64,000 nucleotides of DNA from Hyphomicrobiales bacterium (GCA_013214705.1 JABSRZ010000004.1:372001-436000); one strand, 5' to 3'. Positions 1-9,604 are shown, numbered from the stretch's first letter. Numbers and translations are program-made. The notes: a model not told the origin generated them from the sequence alone.

Positions 1-1
1 A

Positions 2-1114
2 CCAGTTTATAATGGCATGGCCTTCATATTAGATGAAGAATCGCGCATGGGCGGCTATCATGCCCATGCCAAATACACGCAAGAATTAGAGGTCGAATTA
101 TACACCTCGGTCGCCAAGTTAATAAACGCCAAACCAAGCGAAATTGCCATTGTCGAAAGCGCCACCACCGCGTGGCAAAAAGTGTTTTATTCGCTCGCCC
201 TCACCTGGAATAAAGGCGATATCATCTTATCCAGCACCTTAGAATATGGCGCAAATTTGGTGGCATTTCTGCATGTCAAAAAACTCTACAATGTCGATGT
301 GAAAATTATACCCGATAATGAGTTTGGCGAGATTGACTGCCAAGCGATGGATGCCCAAATTGACGATTTGACCGCGGCAGGTAAAAACATCGTGCTCATT
401 GCCGTCTCGCACATGCCGTCCAATAATGGCCTCATCCAACCGGCCGAACAAATTGGCAAAATTGCCAATAAACATAATATAATATATCTGTTAGATGCCT
501 GCCAATCTGTCGGTCAATACCCGATAAATGTCAAAAAAATTGGCTGCGATTATCTCACCACCACCAGCCGCAAATTTTTGCGTGGCCCGCGTGGCAATGG
601 CTTTATGTATGTCAGCAGCAAACAATTAGAAACCATACAACCCAATGTGTTAGACTTTTTTGGTGCCGAATTAGATGGCGCTAATAATTATAAATTGCGC
701 AAAGATGCCCGCCGTTTTGAACAATGGGAAAACGCCTATACCTTGCGCGCCGGGTTGCACGCCGCGTGCGATTATGCGCTAGACGTTGGCATGCATAAAA
801 TTTGGAAACGCGGCCAAATTGTCGCCACCAAATTACGCGCCGCCATCGCCGAAATTCCGCAAATACATATAGCCGATTTAGGCGCTCAACAATCTTCCAT
901 TATCACTTGTTATCATGAAAATAAATCGTCCAAAGAAATGCTTACATTTTTGGAAGAAGAAAAAATATACCTAGCTCTGGCAAGTGATTCTAGCGCCCCA
1001 TGGGATGGTGAAAAACGCAAATTACCCGAAAAATTGCGTTTCTCTCCACATTATTATAATGACGAAAATGACATGGATAAAGTGATTGAAATTTTAAAGA
1101 TAGCTGCTCAATAA
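2..1114 (+). CDS. class V PLP-dependent aminotransferase (5' end outside window)
   Basis: This is a PLP-dependent enzyme of the class V aminotransferase / cysteine desulfurase fold. The frame is open to the left edge of the window, so the true start lies upstream and the ATG at 17 is probably internal. The motif DACQSVGQ supplies the Asp that contacts the pyridine nitrogen, and SRKFLRGPRG holds the predicted Schiff-base lysine followed by the usual GPRG turn. The sequence resembles the EgtE / isopenicillin-N-epimerase-like branch more than IscS, and I see no desulfurase-type cysteine loop. The substrate cannot be told. Its stop codon directly abuts the stop of the convergent methyltransferase gene, so the two share no terminator space. 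Confidence 0.8.
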   Translation, partial: PVYNGMAFILDEESRMGGYHAHAKYTQELEVELYTSVAKLINAKPSEIAIVESATTAWQKVFYSLALTWNKGDIILSSTLEYGANLVAFLHVKKLYNVDVKIIPDNEFGEIDCQAMDAQIDDLTAAGKNIVLIAVSHMPSNNGLIQPAEQIGKIANKHNIIYLLDACQSVGQYPINVKKIGCDYLTTTSRKFLRGPRGNGFMYVSSKQLETIQPNVLDFFGAELDGANNYKLRKDARRFEQWENAYTLRAGLHAACDYALDVGMHKIWKRGQIVATKLRAAIAEIPQIHIADLGAQQSSIITCYHENKSSKEMLTFLEEEKIYLALASDSSAPWDGEKRKLPEKLRFSPHYYNDENDMDKVIEILKIAAQ

Positions 1115-1921
1115 CTATTTTGTGGCAATGAATAAATGGCATTTTTGCGGAATGATCAATTCTCCCGCCAGTTTAAACGGTTGCATTTTGTCAAAAACCT
1201 CCTCAACAACTTTGGCTACAATTTGCTGGTTTTGTTGTGCCAAAATCATCCCTGCGGGCGTGCTTAAAATTAAATTTTTCACCGCTTCGGACGAGGCTTT
1301 TAAAACCCGCAATGTCCCGACCGAGCGCAATTTAATATGCGCATAATCTTGCTCAGCCAACAGCGCCCCGATAATCTTTTCGTCTCTAAACGCAAACGGC
1401 GAAAGTGCCTTTTGTTCAGCTTCAAGCCCAATATGTTGCTTAACCGAAGCGGCAATTGCCTCAATCAGCGGGCTTAACTCACTCCACACCGTCAAAATAA
1501 ATCTGCCGTTTTTTGCCAGCAATCGATACATTTCTTTTAATGATGCAGGCTTATCTGGAAAATATTGCAAACCCTGTTGGCAAAAAATAAGGCTAAATTC
1601 CTCATTGTCATAATGGGTATTTGTCACATCTGCGACCTCCCAAATGCAACTTTTAGCATGCGGGTCAGGTAGGCTATTTGCCGTTTCAATCATCGCTTGG
1701 TTCAAATCAAACCCGACAATGCGCGGCTTGCTGCCCACCTTTACCCGCACTTCACGTGCCACAACACCAGTGCCGCAGGCGGCATCCAATATCACATCAT
1801 GCTCAGCAATAGAAATTTCTGCCAGCACAGCCTGTGCCAAAGGCCGTAATACTGCAGGCACCAAGCTGGTTTCGTATTTTTCTGCTGCGGCAATGTCTAA
1901 CTGAAATCCATCTTTGTCCAT
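1115..1921 (-). CDS. class I SAM-dependent methyltransferase
   Basis: This 268-residue protein has a Rossmann-fold methyltransferase core. Motif I is DAACGTGVVA at about residues 46-55, and an acidic motif II (GFDLN) follows about 24 residues after it. The middle part (QQGLQYFPDK) matches the motif IV region of UbiE/BioC-like enzymes. I chose the ATG at 1921 because a clear GGAGG lies 8 bases before it; a TTG at 1936 would place that site inside the gene. The substrate is unknown. It is convergent with the class V aminotransferase and is followed upstream by an exported-protein gene on the same strand. Confidence 0.8.
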   Translation of the reverse strand: MDKDGFQLDIAAAEKYETSLVPAVLRPLAQAVLAEISIAEHDVILDAACGTGVVAREVRVKVGSKPRIVGFDLNQAMIETANSLPDPHAKSCIWEVADVTNTHYDNEEFSLIFCQQGLQYFPDKPASLKEMYRLLAKNGRFILTVWSELSPLIEAIAASVKQHIGLEAEQKALSPFAFRDEKIIGALLAEQDYAHIKLRSVGTLRVLKASSEAVKNLILSTPAGMILAQQNQQIVAKVVEEVFDKMQPFKLAGELIIPQKCHLFIATK

Positions 1922-1956
1922 AACACCCGCCTCCAAAGTTTTTGTGTCTGTCTAAA

Positions 1957-3648
1957 TCATTTATTTAAATCTAGCTTTACGGCAAATTCAATGCCATTTT
2001 CACTAAAGTCTATGCCCATTTCCACTTCCAAATCGACCCCCACAAGCGATTGCATCTGCTCAGGAATGGGTTCATTTTGCAATTCAGCCACTTTTTGCAG
2101 GATGTCATAGAATTTAGAATAGTTGAAATAATAGCTAAACAAGCCATTCGGGTCTATCGACTCATTTTTCATGCCAGCAGAGGTTTTTGCCGCGGTCTCA
2201 CCTTGGAATATATTCAGATGTTGCCCAACAGCCGCAATTTTTGTTATGCCGCCTAATTCATCAGCCTCTATCATATAATCATTCAAATCCACAGGTGTGC
2301 CATCTTCTGGTAGCGCCAGCAAGGCTAACCCAGGTGCCAATAATGATGCCATCGCCAATTGCCCAGCTGGGTTTTGCGCGGCTAGGCTTAACAATGCATC
2401 TAAAGTTTTTAGCTTCGGTTGGGCGCTGGCCTCATCCAAATCGGCTTTATACACGTCTAATGATATGCCCATAATGCCTTGTGCCATGCCGGTAAACGCG
2501 CCCAGAATAGCCGGGTTTGCCTCGGCCAAATTAGTTTGCATTTCTATCAGTGACTCACATTTATAGCTGGTTTGCATAACGTCAGCCCACATATTGATGA
2601 GCGCCGTCGGCAATTTATCGACATTTATACCCAGCGCAAAGCTAAATATTTTATCGGCCACATTACTTATGGAATGTGGAATATAACCGCGCATATCCAT
2701 CAAATTTGAGTTGGTGGTTTGATTTGTGCTTTCAATAATTAGAAGACTGTCGCTCGAGTAACTATTTTCAGAAATTGAGAAACTCTTATTGCCCGCAACG
2801 GTGCGCGGCCACGCGGCGGCGATCGAGGCATATTCCGCCCGACATTCTGGCGTCTGAATATCCGCCATGCCTTGCCAATCTTCTTGAGTAATATAATCGA
2901 TCGGCTTAGTGCCGGTAATTTTATCGACAATCACTTCATGGTTTATGATCAGCAATTGGGTGCTATCAAACTCATATTTATCGTTCAGCTTTTGCAATGT
3001 GTCGGTTTGCCCAAACGATTGGTTGGGTTTTGCGCCGCCTAAAGCTATTTCCAAATGCTTATTGTCGGTGGTTTCATATTCAAGCGTAATGGTCACCCAA
3101 CCATCGTCTATCGCCACCGCAAAAGCTGGTGCATTCGCACTGGCCTGCACAGGCTTATATGATTTATATTTTTTACCAGCCGAAATTTTGTCAATCGCCT
3201 TAAAACCAGTTTTCTCAGCCGCTCGGTCTAAAATATCGATAATCGCCTGCGGGTTTGCGGCTTCATATTTTAACACTGGGCTAAAATCTACAGTGTAGAA
3301 TAAAATGCGAATGTCATCGGCAAAACCAAATCTCTGCATAAATTTGTCGGTGTCGCCAATGGTTTCAAAATATTCATTGGCGATGGAAGCACCAAATTTT
3401 TGCATGCGCTTGCCATATTCAAAAACCTCATCAAAGTTTTCTGGTTTGGGTATATTAAAAAGGGTTTGGTTCAAATTTAGATAGGTTTTTAGTGAAAATG
3501 GCACCAAATTGCCGCTAAAAATAGCGGTGTTATCTGGCACATAATTTAGGGCATCAAATTTTGCCACCTCCGCCGCCATTGGCATGGATAATATTGACAC
3601 GCTTGCGGTTAAGATAATGGCCGATTTTTTCAATAAATTTAAATTCAT
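1957..3648 (-). CDS. unrecognised large exported protein
   Basis: I do not recognise this 563-residue protein. The N-terminus has lysines followed by a hydrophobic run ending in MPMAAEVA, which is a convincing Sec signal peptide with an Ala-x-Ala type site near residue 25. The mature part opens with a phrase like LNYVPDNTAIFSGNL, similar in shape to the start of DUF3352-type surface proteins, but I cannot confirm the family. It contains only three cysteines and no clear second membrane span, so it is probably periplasmic or outer-surface. The ATG at 3648 is chosen over an upstream start because AGGAGGGCG sits just before it. It stands alone between a methyltransferase and a DUF2332 gene. Confidence 0.6.
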   Translation of the reverse strand: MNLNLLKKSAIILTASVSILSMPMAAEVAKFDALNYVPDNTAIFSGNLVPFSLKTYLNLNQTLFNIPKPENFDEVFEYGKRMQKFGASIANEYFETIGDTDKFMQRFGFADDIRILFYTVDFSPVLKYEAANPQAIIDILDRAAEKTGFKAIDKISAGKKYKSYKPVQASANAPAFAVAIDDGWVTITLEYETTDNKHLEIALGGAKPNQSFGQTDTLQKLNDKYEFDSTQLLIINHEVIVDKITGTKPIDYITQEDWQGMADIQTPECRAEYASIAAAWPRTVAGNKSFSISENSYSSDSLLIIESTNQTTNSNLMDMRGYIPHSISNVADKIFSFALGINVDKLPTALINMWADVMQTSYKCESLIEMQTNLAEANPAILGAFTGMAQGIMGISLDVYKADLDEASAQPKLKTLDALLSLAAQNPAGQLAMASLLAPGLALLALPEDGTPVDLNDYMIEADELGGITKIAAVGQHLNIFQGETAAKTSAGMKNESIDPNGLFSYYFNYSKFYDILQKVAELQNEPIPEQMQSLVGVDLEVEMGIDFSENGIEFAVKLDLNK

Positions 3649-3764
3649 AACGCCCTCCTTTATATATTTTTTTGATTTTATATACACATATTAGTTGCCC
3701 AATATTGTTGCGATAATATGTTTTAAATATGACATTTATAGTGATAATAGGCCTCAAACCGGGC

Positions 3765-4820
3765 TTAAATCAACCATTCTATTTCGGCACCATGCGGGTG
3801 AGCATTGCCAAGTTTAATTTCCAAACCTTCAGCTTGGGTGCCATCCCAAATTTTAAAATGCAAATCTGCACCTTTTTGGGCGTCAAACTCAAAAGCCAAA
3901 TGCACCAACGGGCAGTTTTTTGTCGCTTGCGCGCCCGCCAAATTTATCATTTCAGTCAGTTCGGTTTTTACCGAATCGGGAAAATATTGCCATGCAATTG
4001 TGTGGTAAATAACATGGCCATGCCTGGCCTGTAAATGTTGCAATTTATCTTTCAACCAAGCGGCCGCATCCGCTTTATCCACCTTTAATCCAACTTTTCG
4101 GCCTATTTTAACCGCCGCTTCAAACCGCTGTTTGCGCCCCGGCATGTCAGGCCAAATATAAGCCCGCAGGCTTAACAAATCTTTCGGGTCATTGACATCT
4201 AGCGGGTTTAAATCACAGCCAAATCGTTGCGCAATGTCTAACTTAAAATCTAAATCTATAGCCTTGCCCAGCCAATTGGGGCTTAAGTTTACACCCGAGG
4301 CTTTATCGCCCCATTTTTGCCCATTCATCTCATAATAAAAATCGGCAAATAATAAATTCAATCCGGCACTCGCGCCCAATTCATAAAGCGATATTGGCAA
4401 TTTTATCCGTTTTGAAATTTCAGAAAACGCAGCTAACAACACTGCACTTCTGGCCACCTCGTTGGTTTGTGGGGCTTCTATTACAAATTGTTTAAATTCG
4501 GCAATATGACTTTGAATCAACAGTTCGATTTGTGGCCATAATTGCGTATAATCTTGGTTTCCATCTTCATACCACGGCTTTAAATCTGGCGCTTTACCCC
4601 TAAGAACCAAGCTATGTATAGCGCCCGTAAACCGCAATGCAGCCGCCGAACCGCGCATATTATTGGCAAATTCCAACATTAAATCAGCAAGTAATTTATT
4701 GCCGCCTATATGTTTCGCCGCTTGGCGACATATATAGGCGGTTAATGGCGAGCCTAAATCATCACACCATTGGCTCTGGCGTTCAAATCCCTCAGCAATC
4801 AATAAAAGCTGTTTGCGCAT
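3765..4820 (-). CDS. DUF2332 family protein
   Basis: A cytosolic protein of 351 residues that fits the DUF2332 family, whose function is unknown. The hallmark is the segment ELGASAGLNLLFADFYYE in the middle, which resembles a glycine-rich nucleotide or SAM-binding loop, together with the aromatic-rich C-terminal part (YHTIAWQYFP, HLAFEFD). GGAG lies 5 bases before the ATG at 4820. Some members look like degenerate methyltransferases, so a SAM-related activity is possible but is only an inference. It is transcribed alone, upstream of ettA on the same strand but separated by a gap. Confidence 0.75.
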   Translation of the reverse strand: MRKQLLLIAEGFERQSQWCDDLGSPLTAYICRQAAKHIGGNKLLADLMLEFANNMRGSAAALRFTGAIHSLVLRGKAPDLKPWYEDGNQDYTQLWPQIELLIQSHIAEFKQFVIEAPQTNEVARSAVLLAAFSEISKRIKLPISLYELGASAGLNLLFADFYYEMNGQKWGDKASGVNLSPNWLGKAIDLDFKLDIAQRFGCDLNPLDVNDPKDLLSLRAYIWPDMPGRKQRFEAAVKIGRKVGLKVDKADAAAWLKDKLQHLQARHGHVIYHTIAWQYFPDSVKTELTEMINLAGAQATKNCPLVHLAFEFDAQKGADLHFKIWDGTQAEGLEIKLGNAHPHGAEIEWLI

Positions 4821-4902
4821 ATCATCTCCACCATAATTAAGTCAGTATTAATGACCTATTATATGGCAATGTAGCTGTATGTCAAACCAACCCAAAACTC
4901 TC

Positions 4903-6570
4903 CTAAATATGGAATTTTTTGAATTTTAGGCGGGTTGGTCTATCTGCAGCTGCACCTAGGCGGCGTTTCTTGTCGGCTTCATAGTCGGTAAAGTTACCTT
5001 CAAACCATTCGACATGGCTGTTGCCTTCAAAGGCCAATATGTGGGTGGCTACCCGGTCTAGAAACCATCTATCATGGGTGATGACCACGGCACAACCGGC
5101 AAAATTCATCAAGGCATCTTCTAGTGCGCGCAAGGTTTCTACGTCCAAATCATTGGTCGGTTCGTCAAGCAGCAACACGTTTGCGCCGGTTTTCAACATT
5201 TTGGCCAAATGCACCCGATTACGCTCACCGCCAGATAATATGCCAACTTTTTTCTGTTGGTCACCACCCTTAAAATTAAACGCACTGCAATAAGCCCGGC
5301 TCGAGCGCTCGAACTTACCAAGTTGGATAATGTCATTGCCTTCAGAAATTTCTTCCCACACGGTTTTGTTGGCATCCAGCGAGTCGCGGCTTTGGTCCAC
5401 ATAGCCAAGTTGCACGGTTTCACCCACCCGAATGCTACCGCCATCGGGTTGTTCTTGCTCCAAAATCATTTTAAATAAAGTCGATTTACCGGCACCGTTA
5501 GCGCCAATAATGCCGACAATGCCGCCCGGTGGCAGTCTAAAATCTAGGTTATCAATCAGCAATTTATCGCCAAAAGCTTTATTCAGCCCTTCAGCTTCAA
5601 TCACCACGCCGCCCAAACGTTCGGAGGCGGGTATAACGATTTGCGCCGTGCGCAAAGCTTCACTATCTTTTTGCTCAACCAAATCATTAAATGCCGATAT
5701 CCGCGCTTTGGATTTAGCTTGGCGGGCTTTGGGGCTAGAACGCACCCAGTCTAGCTCACGTTCAATGGTTTTCTTGCGGTTTTCATCCACCCGGGTTTCT
5801 TGCGCCAAGCGCTTGGCTTTTTGCTCTAGCCAATTGGTGTAATTGCCTTCATATGGTATGCCTTCGCCGCGGTCTAATTCCAATATCCATGCGGTGATGT
5901 TGTCCAAGAAATACCGATCATGGGTGACGCAAACAATCGTACCGGTATAATTGACCAAATAATTCTGCAACCAACTAATGGTTTCGGCGTCCAGATGGTT
6001 GGTCGGCTCATCCAGCAATAATAAGTCAGGTTTCGATAGCAATAAAGCGCAAATCGCCACCCGGCGTTTTTCACCGCCTGACAATGTAGCAACTGGTGCA
6101 TCGGCTGGTGGGCAACGCAAGGCTTCCATAGCCACTTCAACTTGGTAATCTAAACTCCAAGCATCTACCGCATCAATTTTCTCCTGCAGAACGCTCATTT
6201 CTTCCATCAACTCATCGGTATAATCTTCGGCAACTTTAGCCGCCACAGCATTAAAATCATCGAGTAATTTTTTGGTTTCCGCCACACCTACCATAACATT
6301 TTCAATAACCGATTTGGTTTCATCAAGCTGTGGTTCTTGTGCCAAATAACCAACTTTAACCCCATCAGCTGCCCAAGCTTCGCCGCCAATTTCGGTGTCC
6401 ATACCGGCCATAATTTTTAACAAGGTCGATTTACCACTACCGTTCTCGCCAACCACACCAATATGTGCGCCGGGCAGAAACGATAAGCGAATGTCTTTAA
6501 ACAATTGCTTGCCACCGGGGAATGATTTAGACAGTCTGTCCATTGTGTAAATATATTGATAAGCAGCCAT
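4903..6570 (-). CDS. ettA: energy-dependent translational throttle protein EttA (ABC-F)
   Basis: An ABC-F ATPase that binds the ribosomal E site and gates translation according to the ATP/ADP ratio. Two ATP-binding cassettes are present: Walker A GENGSGKST and GANGAGKST, signatures LSGGEKRR and LSGGERNR, and Walker B LLLLDEPTNHLD and VLLLDEPTNDLD. Between them lies the charged linker (VDENRKKTIERELDWVRSSPKARQAKSKARI) typical of EttA. With the ATG at 6570 the protein has 555 residues, the usual EttA length, and begins MAAYQYIYTM like other members; a GTG six bases upstream overlaps the GAGG ribosome site. No membrane segments exist, so this is not a transporter. Confidence 0.95.
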   Translation of the reverse strand: MAAYQYIYTMDRLSKSFPGGKQLFKDIRLSFLPGAHIGVVGENGSGKSTLLKIMAGMDTEIGGEAWAADGVKVGYLAQEPQLDETKSVIENVMVGVAETKKLLDDFNAVAAKVAEDYTDELMEEMSVLQEKIDAVDAWSLDYQVEVAMEALRCPPADAPVATLSGGEKRRVAICALLLSKPDLLLLDEPTNHLDAETISWLQNYLVNYTGTIVCVTHDRYFLDNITAWILELDRGEGIPYEGNYTNWLEQKAKRLAQETRVDENRKKTIERELDWVRSSPKARQAKSKARISAFNDLVEQKDSEALRTAQIVIPASERLGGVVIEAEGLNKAFGDKLLIDNLDFRLPPGGIVGIIGANGAGKSTLFKMILEQEQPDGGSIRVGETVQLGYVDQSRDSLDANKTVWEEISEGNDIIQLGKFERSSRAYCSAFNFKGGDQQKKVGILSGGERNRVHLAKMLKTGANVLLLDEPTNDLDVETLRALEDALMNFAGCAVVITHDRWFLDRVATHILAFEGNSHVEWFEGNFTDYEADKKRRLGAAADRPTRLKFKKFHI

Positions 6571-6632
6571 GCGCACCTCGTTTGATCATAAGTTGAGTAT
6601 TTGTAATTGATAAAGCCCCAAGCCGCAAGCTG

Positions 6633-7526
6633 TTACGCTGCATTGCGCGAATGTGTCACCAAATAAATGCCCAAAATTATCGGCACTAGACCCATATAAT
6701 CACCCAGCGGAATGCTCTCATCAAACGCCAGCCAGCCATAAAACAGCCCCAATGGCGGCATGATGAAATGCAAGCTCGAAGCTTCGGCCATGCCTTTGGT
6801 CTCGATCAACTTAAACCACAGCACAAAGCTTAGGCCGATAACCACCACCAAATAAAACATACTCATCACAAATTGCGGCTCAAACCAAACCTTCGGCACA
6901 TCTTCAAACAGCAAAGCCGGAATATACAACGCCGCCGCCCCGGCCATATTTTGCACACTAAGGCTTAACCAAAAATCTGTTTTGCCATTTAACCGACTGA
7001 ATAATATTGTGGCGGCGCTAAAGCTTAACAACGCCACACATAAGAGGCCGATAATGTATAATGGCACGCCCTCGACACTCACCCGGCTTTGCAAAATATA
7101 CGCCACGCCAGCAAAACCCAACACCACGCCAAATAATTTACGCTGGCTAAAACTGGCGGCCACCAATGTAAATTGCGCCAAGGTGACCAGCACCGGGTTG
7201 GCGCTAATTATAGTCGCCACCAAGCCAGAGGGTATGCCGTCAACGCTTAAACTATACCAAGCAAACCCCAAATAACCGACATTGTTAAGCAGGCCCAAAA
7301 CCACCAAACCGGCAAAGCGTTTGCGGCTTAACTTGGCAAGGCGGCCAAACAAAGCGCATAAAGCCAAAAAGAATAAAGCGGTGAGTAAAAACCGCGTGGC
7401 CAAAAACCAAAATGGCGGCCAAAATTGCAGGCCGTATTTTGCCGTGGCAAAAGCCGATGCCCACGCCAAACAAAATACCAATATCATCAGGCTAGATTTT
7501 ATATCAAATTTGGTTTTTCTAGTCAC
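6633..7526 (-). CDS. DMT-family (EamA) transporter
   Basis: An inner-membrane protein of 297 residues with about ten hydrophobic segments arranged as two EamA halves, typical of drug/metabolite transporters. The first helix carries FCLAWASAFATAKYGLQFWPP and the second half repeats the pattern (SLSVQNMAGAAALYIPAL). The substrate is unknown. The start is uncertain: the longest frame begins with GTG at 7526, with an ATG at 7487, and neither has a strong ribosome site. It is followed on the same strand by ettA, which has its own ribosome site. Confidence 0.8.
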   Translation of the reverse strand: MTRKTKFDIKSSLMILVFCLAWASAFATAKYGLQFWPPFWFLATRFLLTALFFLALCALFGRLAKLSRKRFAGLVVLGLLNNVGYLGFAWYSLSVDGIPSGLVATIISANPVLVTLAQFTLVAASFSQRKLFGVVLGFAGVAYILQSRVSVEGVPLYIIGLLCVALLSFSAATILFSRLNGKTDFWLSLSVQNMAGAAALYIPALLFEDVPKVWFEPQFVMSMFYLVVVIGLSFVLWFKLIETKGMAEASSLHFIMPPLGLFYGWLAFDESIPLGDYMGLVPIILGIYLVTHSRNAA

Positions 7527-7576
7527 AAATACCCAATTACATAAAAAGATGGAAGATTTTCAAAGATATTCTAGGC

Positions 7577-7617
7577 GAGCCTTGAGCCAATGGACGAATA
7601 GTCCATGCGAAAGGCTC
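7577..7617. repeat. nested inverted repeat between carbonic anhydrase and DMT genes
   Basis: An outer perfect stem GAGCCTT/AAGGCTC (7577-7583 with 7611-7617) encloses an inner perfect stem ATGGAC/GTCCAT (7590-7595 with 7601-7606) with a 5-base loop. It lies 30 bases beyond the stop of the carbonic anhydrase gene. No T-tract follows on the minus strand, so it is not a standard intrinsic terminator. It may be a processing or stabilising hairpin, or a copy of a palindromic repeat. Confidence 0.6.
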
Positions 7618-7646
7618 AACGACGAAGAACGACGAAAATGACCCGA

Positions 7647-8312
7647 TCAAGTGGATTTGAGGCGATGAAACTCCCCAGTCTCTTCATTGCCGATCAGCAC
7701 AATGCCCAGATCTAAATCAAACCATGAGCCGACCATTTCTAGCTCGCCGCTGTCCAGAGCGTCTTGGACAAATTTAAAACTGCGTAGGTTTTTTAGGCTT
7801 AACAAAACATTTTGTTGCTCTAGTCGTTTTAATTGCTCGCGCTCAGATAGGACATGGTGATGGGTGTGAATGTCATCACTAATTTCTTGAATCATGCTCA
7901 TCCATTGGCGGGTAAAGCCGCGGCCAGTAGTGGGGTCTAGCTCGGCGAAAGCATCGGTGTTTTCGTAAGCGGCTTTTATACCACCGCAATAGCTGTGGCC
8001 CATCACAATAATCAGTTTTACATTTAATTCGGTAACCGCATATTCAATGGCCGCGCTGGTGCCGTGGTGGCCACCATCTAACTCATAGGGCGGCACCAAA
8101 TTGCCAACATTGCGTAACACAAACATATCACCGGCCTTGGCCGAAAATATCTGCGTACTGTTAACCCGGCTATCGCAACAAGAAATCATCATAATTTCAG
8201 GGCTTTGGCCTTTTTCGACCAATTCTTTGAATAATTTTTCGTGTTTGGGGTATATTTCTTTGCGAAAATTCGCATAACCTTCTAGTAAGTTAGAGAATTT
8301 GACTTTGTGCAT
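7647..8312 (-). CDS. beta-class carbonic anhydrase
   Basis: Interconverts CO2 and bicarbonate in the cytosol with a catalytic zinc. The ligands of the beta class are visible: Cys45 in SCCDSRV with the Asp47-Arg49 dyad, then His106 and Cys109 in MGHSYCGG. At 221 residues the size is normal. I start at the ATG at 8312 because GAGGGG lies 5 bases before it; a TTG at 8327 would include the ribosome site. Bicarbonate is a substrate of carbamoyl-phosphate synthase, but that gene pair lies far away and there is no operon link. It could serve pH balance or general carboxylations. Confidence 0.93.
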   Translation of the reverse strand: MHKVKFSNLLEGYANFRKEIYPKHEKLFKELVEKGQSPEIMMISCCDSRVNSTQIFSAKAGDMFVLRNVGNLVPPYELDGGHHGTSAAIEYAVTELNVKLIIVMGHSYCGGIKAAYENTDAFAELDPTTGRGFTRQWMSMIQEISDDIHTHHHVLSEREQLKRLEQQNVLLSLKNLRSFKFVQDALDSGELEMVGSWFDLDLGIVLIGNEETGEFHRLKST

Positions 8313-8374
8313 ATTACCCCTCACCAATCAGAACCGATGTCTTAATTTTAGCTTCAAGTCACTAATTTTTCAAT

Positions 8375-8989
8375 CTATTTTTCTTTTATAATGGCTAATA
8401 AACTTCCACCTAACATTAAAAAACTGCCCGAAACGCGGTTAATAATCGTCTCCGATTTCAACAGAAAATTCTTAGCTATATTCACCATCAGCGTCCACGC
8501 GCTGTCCAAAACCAACGCAATGGTAAAAAAGCTTATCGACATAAGTGCCAATTGGGCGGTTATATTGCCTTCTGGGTTTAAAAACTGCGGAAAAAACGCG
8601 CCAAAAAACACCAGTGATTTCGGGTTGCTAATCGAAACGATAAAACCACGCATAAATATTTTTTTGGGGTTAGGCGCTTGCGCCTTCACGCCGCTCAATT
8701 GTGAAGTTTTTGCCGTCCAAGTTTTATAGCCTATATATATTAAATACACCACTCCCGCCCATTTTATATAGGTAAGTGTCTGCCCAAGATTTTCCAATAT
8801 TGCGCTTAAACCCAAGGTCACAAAAACCAGCAAAATGGCCATGGCCACCATGCCACCGGCCACCGTCACCATGCCTATTTTTGTGCCATGTTTTAAACTA
8901 TTGGCTATCACCACCGCCACGGTCGGGCCGGGCAAAATAATGAGAATGGTGCAAGCCAATATAAACGTCAGATAAACCGATAATTCCAT
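8375..8989 (-). CDS. LysE/RhtB family exporter
   Basis: An inner-membrane exporter of 204 residues from the LysE/RhtB family, which expels amino acids or related compounds. Typical marks are the N-terminal helix ending in IILPGPTVAVVIANSLKHG, the GGMVAMAILLVFVTLG helix, and RGFIVSISNPKSLVFFGAFFPQF in the middle, the family's conserved loop. I place the start at the ATG at 8989, with AGGA before it, giving MELSVYLTF; the longer reading would add 17 residues not seen in the family. The substrate cannot be inferred from its neighbours. Confidence 0.88.
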   Translation of the reverse strand: MELSVYLTFILACTILIILPGPTVAVVIANSLKHGTKIGMVTVAGGMVAMAILLVFVTLGLSAILENLGQTLTYIKWAGVVYLIYIGYKTWTAKTSQLSGVKAQAPNPKKIFMRGFIVSISNPKSLVFFGAFFPQFLNPEGNITAQLALMSISFFTIALVLDSAWTLMVNIAKNFLLKSETIINRVSGSFLMLGGSLLAIIKEK

Positions 8990-9087
8990 AACCAAATCCT
9001 GTGTTTTTGCCATTAACACAGCCGCTGCAAATAATGTCAAATAAATTAATTTGATAAGGTTGCAACGAAATTGATGGTTGCAAACGC

Positions 9088-9121
9088 AAAAAAGCCACCC
9101 CGCTTATCAATTCGGAGTGGC
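9088..9121 (-). terminator. intrinsic terminator after the two-helix membrane protein gene
   Basis: On the minus strand GCCACTCCG pairs with CGGGGTGGC (9 pairs, one G-T), with a 10-base loop, followed by six T. It lies 26 bases beyond the stop of the gene ending at 9147. Confidence 0.85.
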
Positions 9122-9146
9122 ATAAATGCTGAGAGAGTTTTCGGTT

Positions 9147-9440
9147 TTAATATTCTAAATGGCTGTAATCTGTTTTCTTAACGGTTAAAGATTGAATGAA
9201 GCGGCTAGAAACAACGCTTACAATCAAATATCCTATGGCTAAAAAGCCCATAATGGCCATTAATATCGGCATGATGTTGGGCAAATATACATTTTCTAAC
9301 CACAATATCGATGGTGAGCTAGAGATAAATAACAAGCCAGCCAAAATCACCAAGCCAAAAATAAACGCCCCAATAATAACCAAACTGGCAGGGGTTGTTT
9401 TTAACATTAGGCTTATTGGGTTTTTATCAATGCGGCTCAT
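9147..9440 (-). CDS. small two-helix inner-membrane protein, unrecognised
   Basis: A 97-residue protein with two strong hydrophobic segments (about residues 18-39 and 52-75) joined by a short polar loop (SSPSILWLENVYLPN). I do not recognise a family. The start ATG at 9440 has GGAA nearby, and a good intrinsic terminator follows the stop, which supports a real single-gene unit. No catalytic or metal-binding motif is visible. It could be a small membrane stress or assembly protein, but nothing in the sequence decides this. Confidence 0.65.
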   Translation of the reverse strand: MSRIDKNPISLMLKTTPASLVIIGAFIFGLVILAGLLFISSSPSILWLENVYLPNIMPILMAIMGFLAIGYLIVSVVSSRFIQSLTVKKTDYSHLEY

Positions 9441-9604
9441 TATATCATTCCGTTAATTTTGTTTTATAACTGCTGTTATTTGTTGTGTTGATTGCAATAT
9501 GATATAAGAATAAGGCAGCTATTTGCTTCAAATGGGGTCAAATCGTGAAATGATTGTGACGATATTGTGTCATAAGCCGCCCCAATTAATGTGACGAGTT
9601 CATT

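Noticed and set aside
4903-6570. ABC transporter ATPase.
   Set aside because: Two fused cassettes with the EttA linker and no membrane partner identify an ABC-F translation factor.
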